Source: JAIOPA01 sp964655175 (GTDB taxonomy: Bacteria; Eisenbacteria; RBG-16-71-46). From it: a DNA stretch of 45,476 nucleotides. The notes beneath the pieces were generated by a model. It had not been told where the DNA came from. It did no database searches and saw only the letters and a program-made list of their open reading frames with translations. This document shows, in pieces, positions 7,800-18,008 of this stretch. The stretch lies in the NCBI GenBank assembly GCA_964655175.1, contig CAZZLY010000016.1:1-45476 (forward strand), given 5' to 3'. Position 1 is the first letter of the stretch; each line of letters starts with the position of its first letter. The position numbers were made by a program, and so were the translations under genes.

Positions 7800-10111
7800 T
7801 CGAAGCCCTTCTGCTGCAGCCAGTGCTGATCCACGAGCACGTCGCGCGCCTTGCTGCCGTTGAACGGTCCCACCACCCCGAGCTGCTCGAGCTGGTCCAT
7901 GAGCCGACCGGCGCGCGAGTAGCCCACCTTGAGGCGGCGCTGCAGCAGCGAGGTGCTGCCCTGGTTGTGCATGACCACGAGCTTGGCGGCCTCGGGGATC
8001 AGCTCGTCGTCCATGAAGTCGTCGCCCCCCTCGGCCTCGTCGTCGCTCTCGGGAAGGACGACCTCGGTGGCGAGCGGCGGCGGCACCGCGGCGGCCACGG
8101 TGGCCTTGGCGCGCCAGAAGTCCACGACGCGCACCGCCTCCTCCTCGGAGACGTAGGCGCCGTGCACGCGGTACGGCTCGGCCTTACCCGCGGGCAGGAA
8201 CAGCATGTCGCCCATGCCGAGCAGGTTCTCGGCGCCGTTCATGTCGAGCACGGTGCGCGAGTCCACCTTGGAGGCGACGCGGAACGCGATGCGCGACGGG
8301 AAGTTCGCCTTGATGACACCGGTGATGACGTCCACCGACGGACGCTGCGTGGCGAGCACGAGGTGGATGCCGACGGCGCGCGCCATCTGCGCCAGACGCG
8401 CGATCGGCTCCTCGACCTCGCCCGGCACCTGCACCATGAGGTCGGCGAACTCGTCCACGATGACCATGACGTACGACAACCGCTCCGGCGGCTTCTCCTC
8501 GCCCTCGACCTTGAGCTTGCCGCTCGCGACGCGCTCGTTGTACGTGGTGATGTTGCGCGCGCCCACGTCGGACAGCAGCTTGTAGCGCTTCTCCATCTCG
8601 CCCACGGCCCAGCGCAGCGCACGCGCCGCCTTCTTGGCCTCGGTCACGACCGGCATCACGAGGTGCGGGATGCCGTTGTACATGGAGAGCTCGACCATCT
8701 TGGGATCGACCATCACCATCTGCAGCGTGTTGGGCTCGTGCTGGAACAGCAGGCCGGTGATGATCGAGTTGAGGCACACGCTCTTGCCCGCGCCGGTCGC
8801 ACCCGCGACCAGCACGTGCGGCATCTTGGCGAGGTCGGTCACGAACGGCTGACCGTTCACGTCCACGCCGAGCGGGATCTTGAGCGCGGCGTCGCTCTTC
8901 TCGTACGGCGTACTCGACAGGACCTCGCGCAGGTACACGGTGCGACGGCGCGGGTTGGGGATCTCGACGCCGACCGTGCCGCGCCCCGGCAGCGGCGCGA
9001 TGACGCGGATGCGGCTCGCCTTCATGGCGAGCGCAAGATCGTCCTCGAGCGAGACGATGCTGCCGACCTTGATGCCGGCCGCGGGCTCGAACTCGAACAT
9101 GGTCACGACCGGACCCGGATGGATCTCGGTGACGCGCCCGTCGATGTCGAAGTCGGCGAGCTTGGCGACGAGCAGATTGGCCTGCGCGGTCAGGTCGCTC
9201 GCGGTGACCAGGTCCTCGGGCTGCTGCGGCAGATCGAGGATCGAGAACGGCGGCAGCGCCTCGGTGGGCACCGGGCCCGAGGGGCGCGGCGGTTCGGCGG
9301 CGCGCGGCTTGGGCTTGGGCGGCGCCTTGATCACGGGCACGGGGATGCCGGCCTTGTTGGGCGTCTCGGCGACCGGGGCGGGCGCGGGCTCGGCCTTGGC
9401 GGGACGCTCCGGCACGCGCGGTTCGTTGGCGGCCCGGGCCTCGTCGATCGCGGGCGGCACGACGACCTTGGGCTTCTTGCGCGCCTCCTTCTCGTCCTTG
9501 GCGCGCTGCTTGGCGGTGGCGGCCGCCGCCTCGGCACGGTTCTCCTGCCAGCTCGCGTACGCGGCGGCGGCCCCCTGCGCGGGCTTCACGAGCGCGCCGT
9601 GCATGAGGTGCGCGATCCAATGGAAGCCCATCTCGCTCGCGACGAGCGCGGTCGCGGCGAACAGCGCCAGCGCCACCACCCACGCCCCGACGTTGCCGAG
9701 CACGGCGTGCAGACCCGCCCCCGCCCCCGCGCCCCAACCGCCCGCCCAGACCTCGCGCGGCAGACCGGCGAGTGCGAACACGAGGCACAGTTCGAACAGG
9801 AGCAACGTGCCGAGCACGCTCTTGAGGACGAGCGGCTTCATCTCGTGCTCGCGGAAACGGTTCCACGCCCACGCCAACCCCAGCACGGGCACGAGGAACG
9901 ACGCGACGCGGCCGAACACGAACACGAGCCCGGTGGCGATCGTGGCGCCCACCGGACCGCAGGCGTTGTCCCCCGACCAGAAGGGCTCGGCGGCGTGGTG
10001 GGTCGCGAGGCTGGCGATGGCCAGCAACGAGAACGCGCCCAGCAGCACGACGAGCAACTGTCGCTGGCGCTTGGCGGAGATCGTATTGGACGTCTTGGAG
10101 GAGGATGCCAC
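7796..10111 (-). CDS. ftsK: DNA translocase FtsK
   Basis: A 771-residue FtsK/SpoIIIE translocase that pumps chromosome ends through the closing septum. Four hydrophobic helices occupy roughly residues 15-190. A Lys/Ala/Pro-rich linker to about residue 310 follows. The motor comes next, with Walker A GATGAGKS, Walker B VMVIVDEFADLMV and the conserved LATQRPSVDVITG. A C-terminal gamma winged helix (LQRRLKVGYSRAGRLMDQLE) reads KOPS-like DNA signals. The start is uncertain. GTG at 10111 gives a normal N-terminus just before the first helix but has no clear ribosome-binding site. Longer forms would run into the promoter at 10239-10267. The stop overlaps the presumed rimO GTG. It is the first gene of the leftward operon. 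Confidence 0.95.
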   Translation of the reverse strand: MASSSKTSNTISAKRQRQLLVVLLGAFSLLAIASLATHHAAEPFWSGDNACGPVGATIATGLVFVFGRVASFLVPVLGLAWAWNRFREHEMKPLVLKSVLGTLLLFELCLVFALAGLPREVWAGGWGAGAGAGLHAVLGNVGAWVVALALFAATALVASEMGFHWIAHLMHGALVKPAQGAAAAYASWQENRAEAAAATAKQRAKDEKEARKKPKVVVPPAIDEARAANEPRVPERPAKAEPAPAPVAETPNKAGIPVPVIKAPPKPKPRAAEPPRPSGPVPTEALPPFSILDLPQQPEDLVTASDLTAQANLLVAKLADFDIDGRVTEIHPGPVVTMFEFEPAAGIKVGSIVSLEDDLALAMKASRIRVIAPLPGRGTVGVEIPNPRRRTVYLREVLSSTPYEKSDAALKIPLGVDVNGQPFVTDLAKMPHVLVAGATGAGKSVCLNSIITGLLFQHEPNTLQMVMVDPKMVELSMYNGIPHLVMPVVTEAKKAARALRWAVGEMEKRYKLLSDVGARNITTYNERVASGKLKVEGEEKPPERLSYVMVIVDEFADLMVQVPGEVEEPIARLAQMARAVGIHLVLATQRPSVDVITGVIKANFPSRIAFRVASKVDSRTVLDMNGAENLLGMGDMLFLPAGKAEPYRVHGAYVSEEEAVRVVDFWRAKATVAAAVPPPLATEVVLPESDDEAEGGDDFMDDELIPEAAKLVVMHNQGSTSLLQRRLKVGYSRAGRLMDQLEQLGVVGPFNGSKARDVLVDQHWLQQKGFE

Positions 10112-10148
10112 GGGCGTGTGGTGTCCCGACGACCCCGGATCCCTGGGT

Positions 10149-10171
10149 GGGACGGAGAGGACCTCCGTCCC
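10149..10171 (-). promoter_or_regulatory. Hairpin in the ftsK leader
   Basis: A perfect 9-base-pair stem (GGGACGGAG with CTCCGTCCC) and 5-base loop lie between the predicted ftsK promoter and its start. It could act as an attenuator or stabilise the leader RNA. It has no T-tract. Confidence 0.4.
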
Positions 10172-10238
10172 GGCCTGAACGAGCGTGACGGCCGGGGAGA
10201 CCGCGCTCGAGGGCCCGCCTCCCTGGCAGGCTGGTCGC

Positions 10239-10267
10239 ATCATGCCGCAGGGCGCGCCCCGGGGCAA
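10239..10267 (-). promoter_or_regulatory. Predicted sigma-70-type promoter for the ftsK operon
   Basis: On the minus strand TTGCCC and CATGAT are separated by 17 bases, each matching four of six consensus positions. Transcription would start near 10232, about 120 bases before the chosen ftsK start. Confidence 0.4.
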
Positions 10268-10340
10268 TCCCCTTTCGGGACACGCGCGAGGTTCGCGTAC
10301 CGCGTGCGCCCCGCCGTGAAAGCCGTTAGCGTCCCGCGAC

Positions 10341-11825
10341 ATGGCCCGTCCCCAGCCCCCCGCCGCACCGTCCCGTCCCCAGCGCGCCCCCGCGGACGGG
10401 GTCGGGCTCGTCGCGGCGCTCGCGGTCGCGCTCGCCCTGCGACTGGCGCTCGCCGTCGGGACCGCCGGACTCACCATGGACTCGCCGCTCTACGTGCGCA
10501 TGGCCGAGTGGCTGCGACACGGCGTGCACGAGGGCTCGCCCGCGCATCAGGGTTACCCCCTGCTGGTCGCGCTCGCGTCGTTCCTCACGAGCGATCGCGA
10601 GTGGCCGGGCCGCCTCGTCTCGCTCGTCGCCTCGCTCGCCCTGGTCGCCCTCGTGCACGACGCCGCGCGCCGTCGCGTGGGGCCGCGTGGCGCGGCGCTC
10701 GCGGCGGGACTCGTGGCGCTGCATCCGCTGCTCGCGATCTACGGCGTGGCGGTGATGACCGAGGCGACGTTCCTGACGCTCGTGTGCGCCGGGTTCGCCG
10801 CCCTCGATCGTGGTCAGGCGAAGCGCGGCGGCGCGTGGCTCGGCGCCGCGTGGTGGGTGCGCCCCGAGGCCCTCGTGCTCGCCCCGCTCGCGGTGCTGCT
10901 CGCCCCGCTCACGCCGCGCGCTCGCATGACCGCGCTCGCGCTCGCCGTCGTGGTCGCGCTGCCGCACAGCGCGCTGCTGCGCGTGCAGCAGGGCCACTGG
11001 TCGCTCAGTCCCAAGACGTCGCTCGTGCACGCCCCGCCGCTCGACCCGCGCGCGGACGAGTGGCGACTCGCGGATGCGCGCGCGTTCGCCGACACCGTGG
11101 ACGTGCGCACGCGGCTCGCGCGCGACGGTGGCGCCATCCTGCGCGCGTGGCCGGTGCGGTTCGGGATGCACGCGCGCCGCGCGCTCGAGGCGTGGCCGCT
11201 GCCGCTGCTGCTGCTCGCCCTCGTGGGGCTCGCGCGCCGCGAGGGTCGTGGGCCGTGGCTCGCGCCGCTCGCGCTGCCGTTCGTGTACCCGCTGCTCGCC
11301 GCTCCGCCCGACCTGCGCTTCGCGAGCGCGCTCGTGCCCGGCTTGGCGCTCGCCGCGACGGCCGGGGCGGGCGCGCTCGTCGCACGGGGCCGCGCGGGAC
11401 GGCTCCTCGGGCTCGCGCTCGTCGCGACGGGTGCGATCGCGATCGCGCGCGGTCCCGCGACACGACTCGCACGTGCGTTCGACGACGGCCCCATGGCGTC
11501 CCTGCGCGGAGCGGGCGCGTGGCTCGCGGCGAACAGTCCGCCCGAGGCGACGATCATGGATCGCAAGAGCTACGTCGCGTTCTTCGCCGATCGGCGGCAC
11601 GTGCAGTTGCCCGACGAACCGCTCGACACGCTGCTCGACTACGCGCGTCGCGAGGGCGTGGATTACTTGGTGGTCGAGGAGTACGTCGTGCGCGGGCTGC
11701 GGCCGCAGTTGGCGCCGTTGCTCGATGCGCGGTACCTCGCGCGGGAACCCCGCGTGCGACTCGTGCACGCGGTGCGCCCCGCCCCGGGCGATGGCGTCGC
11801 GGTGCTCGCCGTGGTCCGCGACTGA
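10341..11825 (+). CDS. Multi-pass membrane glycosyltransferase (GT39/ArnT-like, PMT_2 type)
   Basis: A 494-residue integral membrane protein with about ten hydrophobic helices (for example VGLVAALAVALALRLALAV, LVSLVASLALVALV, PLLLLALVGLA). After the first helix comes an acidic loop, LTMDSPLYVRMAEWL, at the position of the catalytic D/E-x-x-Y motif of polyprenyl-phosphate-sugar transferases. The C-terminal ~110 residues are a soluble periplasmic domain (AFFADRRHVQLPDEP, DYLVVEEY). Such enzymes move a sugar from a lipid carrier to a lipid or protein outside the membrane; the substrate is unknown. It stands alone, divergent from ftsK and convergent with the acyl-CoA dehydrogenase. The short 5' region lacks a clear ribosome-binding site. 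Confidence 0.8.
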   Translation: MARPQPPAAPSRPQRAPADGVGLVAALAVALALRLALAVGTAGLTMDSPLYVRMAEWLRHGVHEGSPAHQGYPLLVALASFLTSDREWPGRLVSLVASLALVALVHDAARRRVGPRGAALAAGLVALHPLLAIYGVAVMTEATFLTLVCAGFAALDRGQAKRGGAWLGAAWWVRPEALVLAPLAVLLAPLTPRARMTALALAVVVALPHSALLRVQQGHWSLSPKTSLVHAPPLDPRADEWRLADARAFADTVDVRTRLARDGGAILRAWPVRFGMHARRALEAWPLPLLLLALVGLARREGRGPWLAPLALPFVYPLLAAPPDLRFASALVPGLALAATAGAGALVARGRAGRLLGLALVATGAIAIARGPATRLARAFDDGPMASLRGAGAWLAANSPPEATIMDRKSYVAFFADRRHVQLPDEPLDTLLDYARREGVDYLVVEEYVVRGLRPQLAPLLDARYLAREPRVRLVHAVRPAPGDGVAVLAVVRD

Positions 11826-11831
11826 ACGCGA

Positions 11832-11863
11832 ACGGGGCGGGACCGTGCGCGGCCCCGCCCCGT
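11832..11863. terminator. Bidirectional hairpin terminator
   Basis: A perfect 10-base-pair stem (ACGGGGCGGG / CCCGCCCCGT) with a 12-base loop, placed between the convergent glycosyltransferase and acyl-CoA dehydrogenase genes. It can serve both strands. Confidence 0.75.
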
Positions 11864-11885
11864 CGTTGAACCCGTCACCGACGCG

Positions 11886-13754
11886 TCAGCGCGCGGGCGG
11901 CACCCCCGGCGCCTCGACGACGCCCGCCTCGAGCCACGCGAAGCGGCCCTCGAGCACACCCTTGGCGACCGCGGTGTCGAGCGGATCGTCGTTGTCGATC
12001 ACCCCGGCGAACAGCCGCTCGACGCGCCGGCGCGACGCGCGGCAGAACGTGTCGGCCAGTTCGTACGGCGTGCGTCCCGAACCGCCGCGCTTCACGTCGC
12101 GCTGCGCGCGCACGATCGTGGCGGTCATCGCGAACAGTTCGGCGCCGATGTCCACCGCGCGGAACAGCAGCCCCTGCTTCTTCTCGAGCGCGGGACCGTT
12201 GAGCACCATGAGGTGGAACATCTGCCGCGCGAGCCGACGCGACGTGCGCTCGACCCACTGCAGATGGCCCGCGAGCGGACCGAACTCGCCGTACTGCGGC
12301 CAGTGGCCCCAACCGAGCCAGCGGCTCGGATACCAGAGCGCGTAGAACAGGCCCGATCGCACCAGACCCGCGAGACGCTTGGGCAGCGGCACGCCCGGCA
12401 TGACGACGTCGCCGGCGACCTTGAGGTGCACGTCGAGCGCCTCGCGCGCGATGAACAGGCGCATGACCTGGTTGGAGCCCTCGAAGATGCGGTTGATGCG
12501 CAGGTCGCGCATCGCGCGCTCGAGCGGGATCGGCGCCTCGCCGCGCGACGCCAGACTCGGCGCGGTCTCATAGCCGCGACCGCCGCGGATCTGCATGGCG
12601 TCGTCGCACAGCGACCAACCCACGTCGGTGTTCCAGAGTTTGCCGAGCGCGGCCTCGAGGCGGATGTCGCTCTTGCCCTGATCGGCGAGCAGACAGCCGA
12701 GGTCGGCGACCGCCTCCATGGCGTACGTGTCGGCCGCCATCTTGGCGAGCATGTGCGCGATCGACTCGTGCCGTCCGACCGGCTTGCCCCACTGCGTGCG
12801 ATCGTTCGACCACTGCCGACAGATGCCCAGACACCACTTGCCGAGCGCGGCCATCGTCGCGGGCAGCGTGAGACGCCCCGTGTTGAGCGTGATGAGCGCG
12901 AGCTTGAGACCCTTGCCCTCGCCCCACAGCAGGTTCTCCTTGGGCACGTGCACGTCCTGCAGCCGGATGACGCCGTTCTCGATGCCGCGCAGGCCCATGA
13001 ACTCGAGGCGATGCGGCACCGAGACGCCGGGCCAGTTCGTCTCGACGATGAAGGCCGAGATCGGCCCCGGCTTGCCGTCCTTCCCGGGCGTGCGCGCCAT
13101 GACCACCATGAGCTCGGCCACGCAGCCGTTGGTGATCCACAGCTTCTCGCCGTTGAGGATCCAGCCGCTGCCATCGGGCTTCGGGGTGGCGATCGTCGCC
13201 ATGCGCGCCGGGTCGGAACCGACCTCGGCCTCGGTCAGCGCGAACGCCGAGATCGCGCCCTTCGCGAGCCGCGGCAGGTAGTGCTTCTTCTGCTCGGGCG
13301 TGCCGAACATCTTGACCGGCCCGGGCACGCCGATCGACTGGTGCGCCGACAGCAGCGCGACGAGCGGGCTGCTCACGGTGGAGATGAGCGACATGGCGCG
13401 GCAGTAGGTGTACTGCGACAGCCCCAACCCGCCGTACTCGACGGGGATCTTGATGCCGAACGCGCCCAGCTCGCGCAGGCCCTCGATCGTCTCGGCGGGG
13501 ATGCGCGCCTCGCGCTCGATGCGCTCGGCGTCGACCTTCGTGCGCATGAACGTCTCGAGCTTCGCCAGGAACGGCTCGGCGCGCTTCTGTTCGTCGGCGT
13601 CGGGCTCGGGCCACGGGTGGATGAGGCCCAGATCGAGCTTGCCCAGGAACAGTTCGCGCACGAACGACGGCGCTTCCCAAGTGGTCTCGCGGGCGCCCTC
13701 GGCGACGGCGCGCGCCTCGTGTTCGCTGACCTGCGGCTTCTTGCCTTCGCTCAT
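11886..13754 (-). CDS. Acyl-CoA dehydrogenase, long form with C-terminal extension
   Basis: A 622-residue flavoenzyme that forms the trans-2,3 double bond in fatty acyl-CoA during beta-oxidation. It has an N-terminal helical domain, a flavin-binding beta domain (AFALTEAEVGSDPA, GEKLWITNG) and a C-terminal helical domain. The catalytic base is Glu425 in NRIFEGSNQ, the position used by very-long-chain (VLCAD/ACAD9) enzymes. About 150 extra residues follow that domain, as in the VLCAD group, where the extension helps dimer and membrane contact. The ATG has AAGGTGA nine bases upstream. There are no other beta-oxidation genes nearby, so it is probably a stand-alone transcription unit. Chain-length specificity is inferred from architecture only. 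Confidence 0.93.
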   Translation of the reverse strand: MSEGKKPQVSEHEARAVAEGARETTWEAPSFVRELFLGKLDLGLIHPWPEPDADEQKRAEPFLAKLETFMRTKVDAERIEREARIPAETIEGLRELGAFGIKIPVEYGGLGLSQYTYCRAMSLISTVSSPLVALLSAHQSIGVPGPVKMFGTPEQKKHYLPRLAKGAISAFALTEAEVGSDPARMATIATPKPDGSGWILNGEKLWITNGCVAELMVVMARTPGKDGKPGPISAFIVETNWPGVSVPHRLEFMGLRGIENGVIRLQDVHVPKENLLWGEGKGLKLALITLNTGRLTLPATMAALGKWCLGICRQWSNDRTQWGKPVGRHESIAHMLAKMAADTYAMEAVADLGCLLADQGKSDIRLEAALGKLWNTDVGWSLCDDAMQIRGGRGYETAPSLASRGEAPIPLERAMRDLRINRIFEGSNQVMRLFIAREALDVHLKVAGDVVMPGVPLPKRLAGLVRSGLFYALWYPSRWLGWGHWPQYGEFGPLAGHLQWVERTSRRLARQMFHLMVLNGPALEKKQGLLFRAVDIGAELFAMTATIVRAQRDVKRGGSGRTPYELADTFCRASRRRVERLFAGVIDNDDPLDTAVAKGVLEGRFAWLEAGVVEAPGVPPAR

Positions 13755-13958
13755 CGGCGGCTCACCTTAGGAGTGGCGACCCGGCCCGGCGCGAGCACCG
13801 GAGGATCGGTTCGCTCGTGTTGTGACGCGGGACGCCCTCGTGGCCCCCGCGCGGGGAACATAAGACGGGCGGCGCGCCTCCGCCACCCGCGCCGCGGGTG
13901 ATGCGGACGCCGCCTGCCTCGCTCCCGTCATCGGCCCACCGGTCCGTTCGACTGCAGC

Positions 13959-13980
13959 CCCGTGAGCGTCGCCCCACGGG
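13959..13980 (-). terminator. Weak hairpin downstream of the BtuF-like gene
   Basis: A 6-base-pair stem (CCCGTG / CACGGG) with a 10-base loop begins 8 bases after the BtuF-like stop. Position suggests a terminator but the stem is short. The remaining ~190 bases up to the dehydrogenase start show nothing recognisable. Confidence 0.35.
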
Positions 13981-13987
13981 CATGGTC

Positions 13988-14905
13988 CTACAGGCGCTGC
14001 CAGCCGGTGCCCTCGTGCCCGAACCGGAACGCTCCCGGATGCATGGCCTCGGCGAGGCACTCGAGCGTCTCGACCACGCGCGGCCCGGGACGATTGAAGT
14101 ACGCGTTGCCGTCGCCCAGGAACACGCGTCCCTCGCGCACCGCACGCAGCCCCGTCCAGCCCGGGTGCGTCACGAGCGGCCCGAGTTCGGCGCGCGTGCG
14201 CGCGAGGTCGAAACCGCACGGCGTGATCCAGATCGTGTCGGGGTCGGCAACCGCCAACGCCTCGAACGTCACCCCACCGGCGTGCGTGCCCGCACGGCCC
14301 AGCACGTCGTCGGCACCGGCGAGTTCCAGCAGTTCGGGCGTCCAGTTGCCCGCGACCATGAGCGGTTCGATCCACTCGATGCACGCCACGCGCGGCCGCG
14401 CGCGGTCCGCACAGCGCTCGGCGACCGCACGCATGCGGGCGCGCAGCCGCGTCACGAGTTGCACGCCGCGCTCCGGGACGTCGAGCGCCGCCGCGATCGC
14501 ACGCATGTCGGCGAACAGATCGGCGAGCGCGTCGGGCCGCATGGACACGATCGCGGGTCGTGACGCGAGCCCGGCGCGCACCGCCTCCTCGACGTCGCGC
14601 AGACTCACCGCGCACACCTCGCACTGCACCTGTGTGACGAGCAGGTCCGGCGCCAATGCGGCGAGCCGCTCGTGATCGACGAGGTAGACCGACAGCGCCT
14701 GCTCGACGAGCGCGCGCACGTCGTGGTCGATCGCGCGCGAGGCACCGGTCACGTCGAACCGCGGCCGGGTCACGGCGGGCAGGGCGCGCACCGCCGGTGG
14801 GAAGTCGCACTCGTGCGAACGACCGACCAGACGGTCGCCGCAGTCGAGCGCGCACACGATCTCGGTGCCGGACGCGAGCAGCGTGACCACGCGACGCGGG
14901 GGCAA
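13988..14905 (-). CDS. Cytosolic BtuF-like (cobalamin-binding-type) protein
   Basis: A 305-residue protein of the periplasmic-binding-protein fold shared with BtuF/FhuD (COG0614): RRVVTLLASGTEIVCALDC at the start, LVGRSHECDFP, two lobes joined by a long helix, and NRPGPRVVETLECLAEA at the end. It has no signal peptide, so it is predicted to stay in the cytoplasm, unlike true BtuF. The TTG start is chosen because AGGAGG lies five bases upstream; an ATG further 5' (14962) lacks such a site. No permease, ATPase or TonB receptor gene is nearby, and I see no B12-box in the leader. A role in cobalamin or metal-complex handling is inferred from homology only. Confidence 0.8.
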   Translation of the reverse strand: MPPRRVVTLLASGTEIVCALDCGDRLVGRSHECDFPPAVRALPAVTRPRFDVTGASRAIDHDVRALVEQALSVYLVDHERLAALAPDLLVTQVQCEVCAVSLRDVEEAVRAGLASRPAIVSMRPDALADLFADMRAIAAALDVPERGVQLVTRLRARMRAVAERCADRARPRVACIEWIEPLMVAGNWTPELLELAGADDVLGRAGTHAGGVTFEALAVADPDTIWITPCGFDLARTRAELGPLVTHPGWTGLRAVREGRVFLGDGNAYFNRPGPRVVETLECLAEAMHPGAFRFGHEGTGWQRL

Positions 14906-15229
14906 GGGAACCTCCTCATGAGTCGGGACGGACCCCGGCCCGGGGCCCCGGGCGGCACACACCCCGCCCCCGTCCTACCCCGCACCCGTCCGTTTTCGCC
15001 CCCGGGCGGGGCTCGTGCCGCCGGGGCGGGTCGCCGGCGTTGCTTGTCCGCCCGTCGCGGCTTCGGGTATCCTGCCGCGCCCCTCCGGGATGGCCCCCGC
15101 TGTCCCGGTCGGACATCGGTGCATCCCCTTCCGCGACGGCCACATCCCGCTCGACCCATCCCTGCGGGCCGTCCGACGGGCCTTCCGGCGTTCCGCCGGC
15201 AGCCTCATCCACAAGACCAGGAGCCGACG
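14906..15229. other. Divergent intergenic region, BtuF-like / pyrophosphatase
   Basis: These 324 bases between divergent genes hold a likely rightward promoter (15044-15073) and a small hairpin (CCGGCG-TTC-CGCCGG, 15185-15199) in the pyrophosphatase leader. I see no riboswitch, small gene or RNA gene in the rest. Confidence 0.7.
15044..15073 (+). promoter_or_regulatory. Predicted promoter for the membrane pyrophosphatase
   Basis: TTGTCC and TATCCT are separated by 18 bases, ending about 155 bases before the ATG. The same TATCCT hexamer appears in the promoter of the next gene. Confidence 0.45.
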
Positions 15230-17623
<2,394 letters not shown>

Positions 17624-17651
17624 GCGACGCCGTCCCCGGACGGTTCCAGCC

Positions 17652-17685
17652 GAAGCCCCCGACGGGTCCGCCCGTCGGGGGCTTC
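17652..17685. terminator. Strong hairpin terminator after hppA
   Basis: A perfect 15-base-pair stem with a TCCG tetraloop, starting 28 bases after the hppA stop. No T-tract follows, as is common at this GC content. Confidence 0.88.
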
Positions 17686-17750
17686 GCGCCTCCGGCCCAC
17701 ACAACGAACGGGCTGCCGGACAACACGTTGCAACTCCCCGCTCAGGTGAC

Positions 17751-17778
17751 GCCTCAAGCCGACCGGTCGCATTGAGGC
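17751..17778. repeat. 28-base near-perfect palindrome of unknown function
   Basis: The arms 17751-17764 and 17765-17778 are reverse complements except for two positions per arm, and the centre CGACCGGTCG is a perfect palindrome. It lies between the hppA terminator and the next promoter. It may be an operator or an extra terminator. The remaining sequence from 17686 to 17934 shows nothing else recognisable. Confidence 0.6.
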
Positions 17779-17934
17779 CGCAGGCCCACGCGTCGCCCCC
17801 GGCTCCGTACGCGGGTCCATGCGGGATCGTGCGGGTCGCAGGTGGCCGCCGCGAGCGGGTTCCGGGGCCCGGACGAGCCCCCGCGCCGCCGGAAACCCCG
17901 GTCACGAATACGGTTGAGCCGCAGGGAAAATTGT

Positions 17935-17962
17935 TTGCACTTCGTCAGGCAGCCGCTATCCT
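17935..17962 (+). promoter_or_regulatory. Predicted promoter for the secreted hydrolase
   Basis: TTGCAC and TATCCT separated by 16 bases, inside a locally AT-rich patch, 46 bases before the ATG. Confidence 0.55.
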
Positions 17963-18008
17963 CCCGGCGTCCGCGCCCCTTCCCATCCAGCCACGAGGGC
18001 TGCCCCCG

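Noticed and set aside
7796..10477. Longer FtsK start at 10477
   Set aside because: The added residues are Arg/Ala/Gly-rich, overlap the glycosyltransferase gene and would include the predicted ftsK promoter.
6161..11869. Very long open frame on the plus strand opposite rimO and ftsK
   Set aside because: It is an antisense shadow caused by high GC and codon bias. It has no recognisable domain, crosses the N gap and contradicts intact genes on the other strand.
14906..15229. Cobalamin riboswitch upstream of the BtuF-like gene
   Set aside because: No B12-box-like sequence was found on the minus strand of this region.
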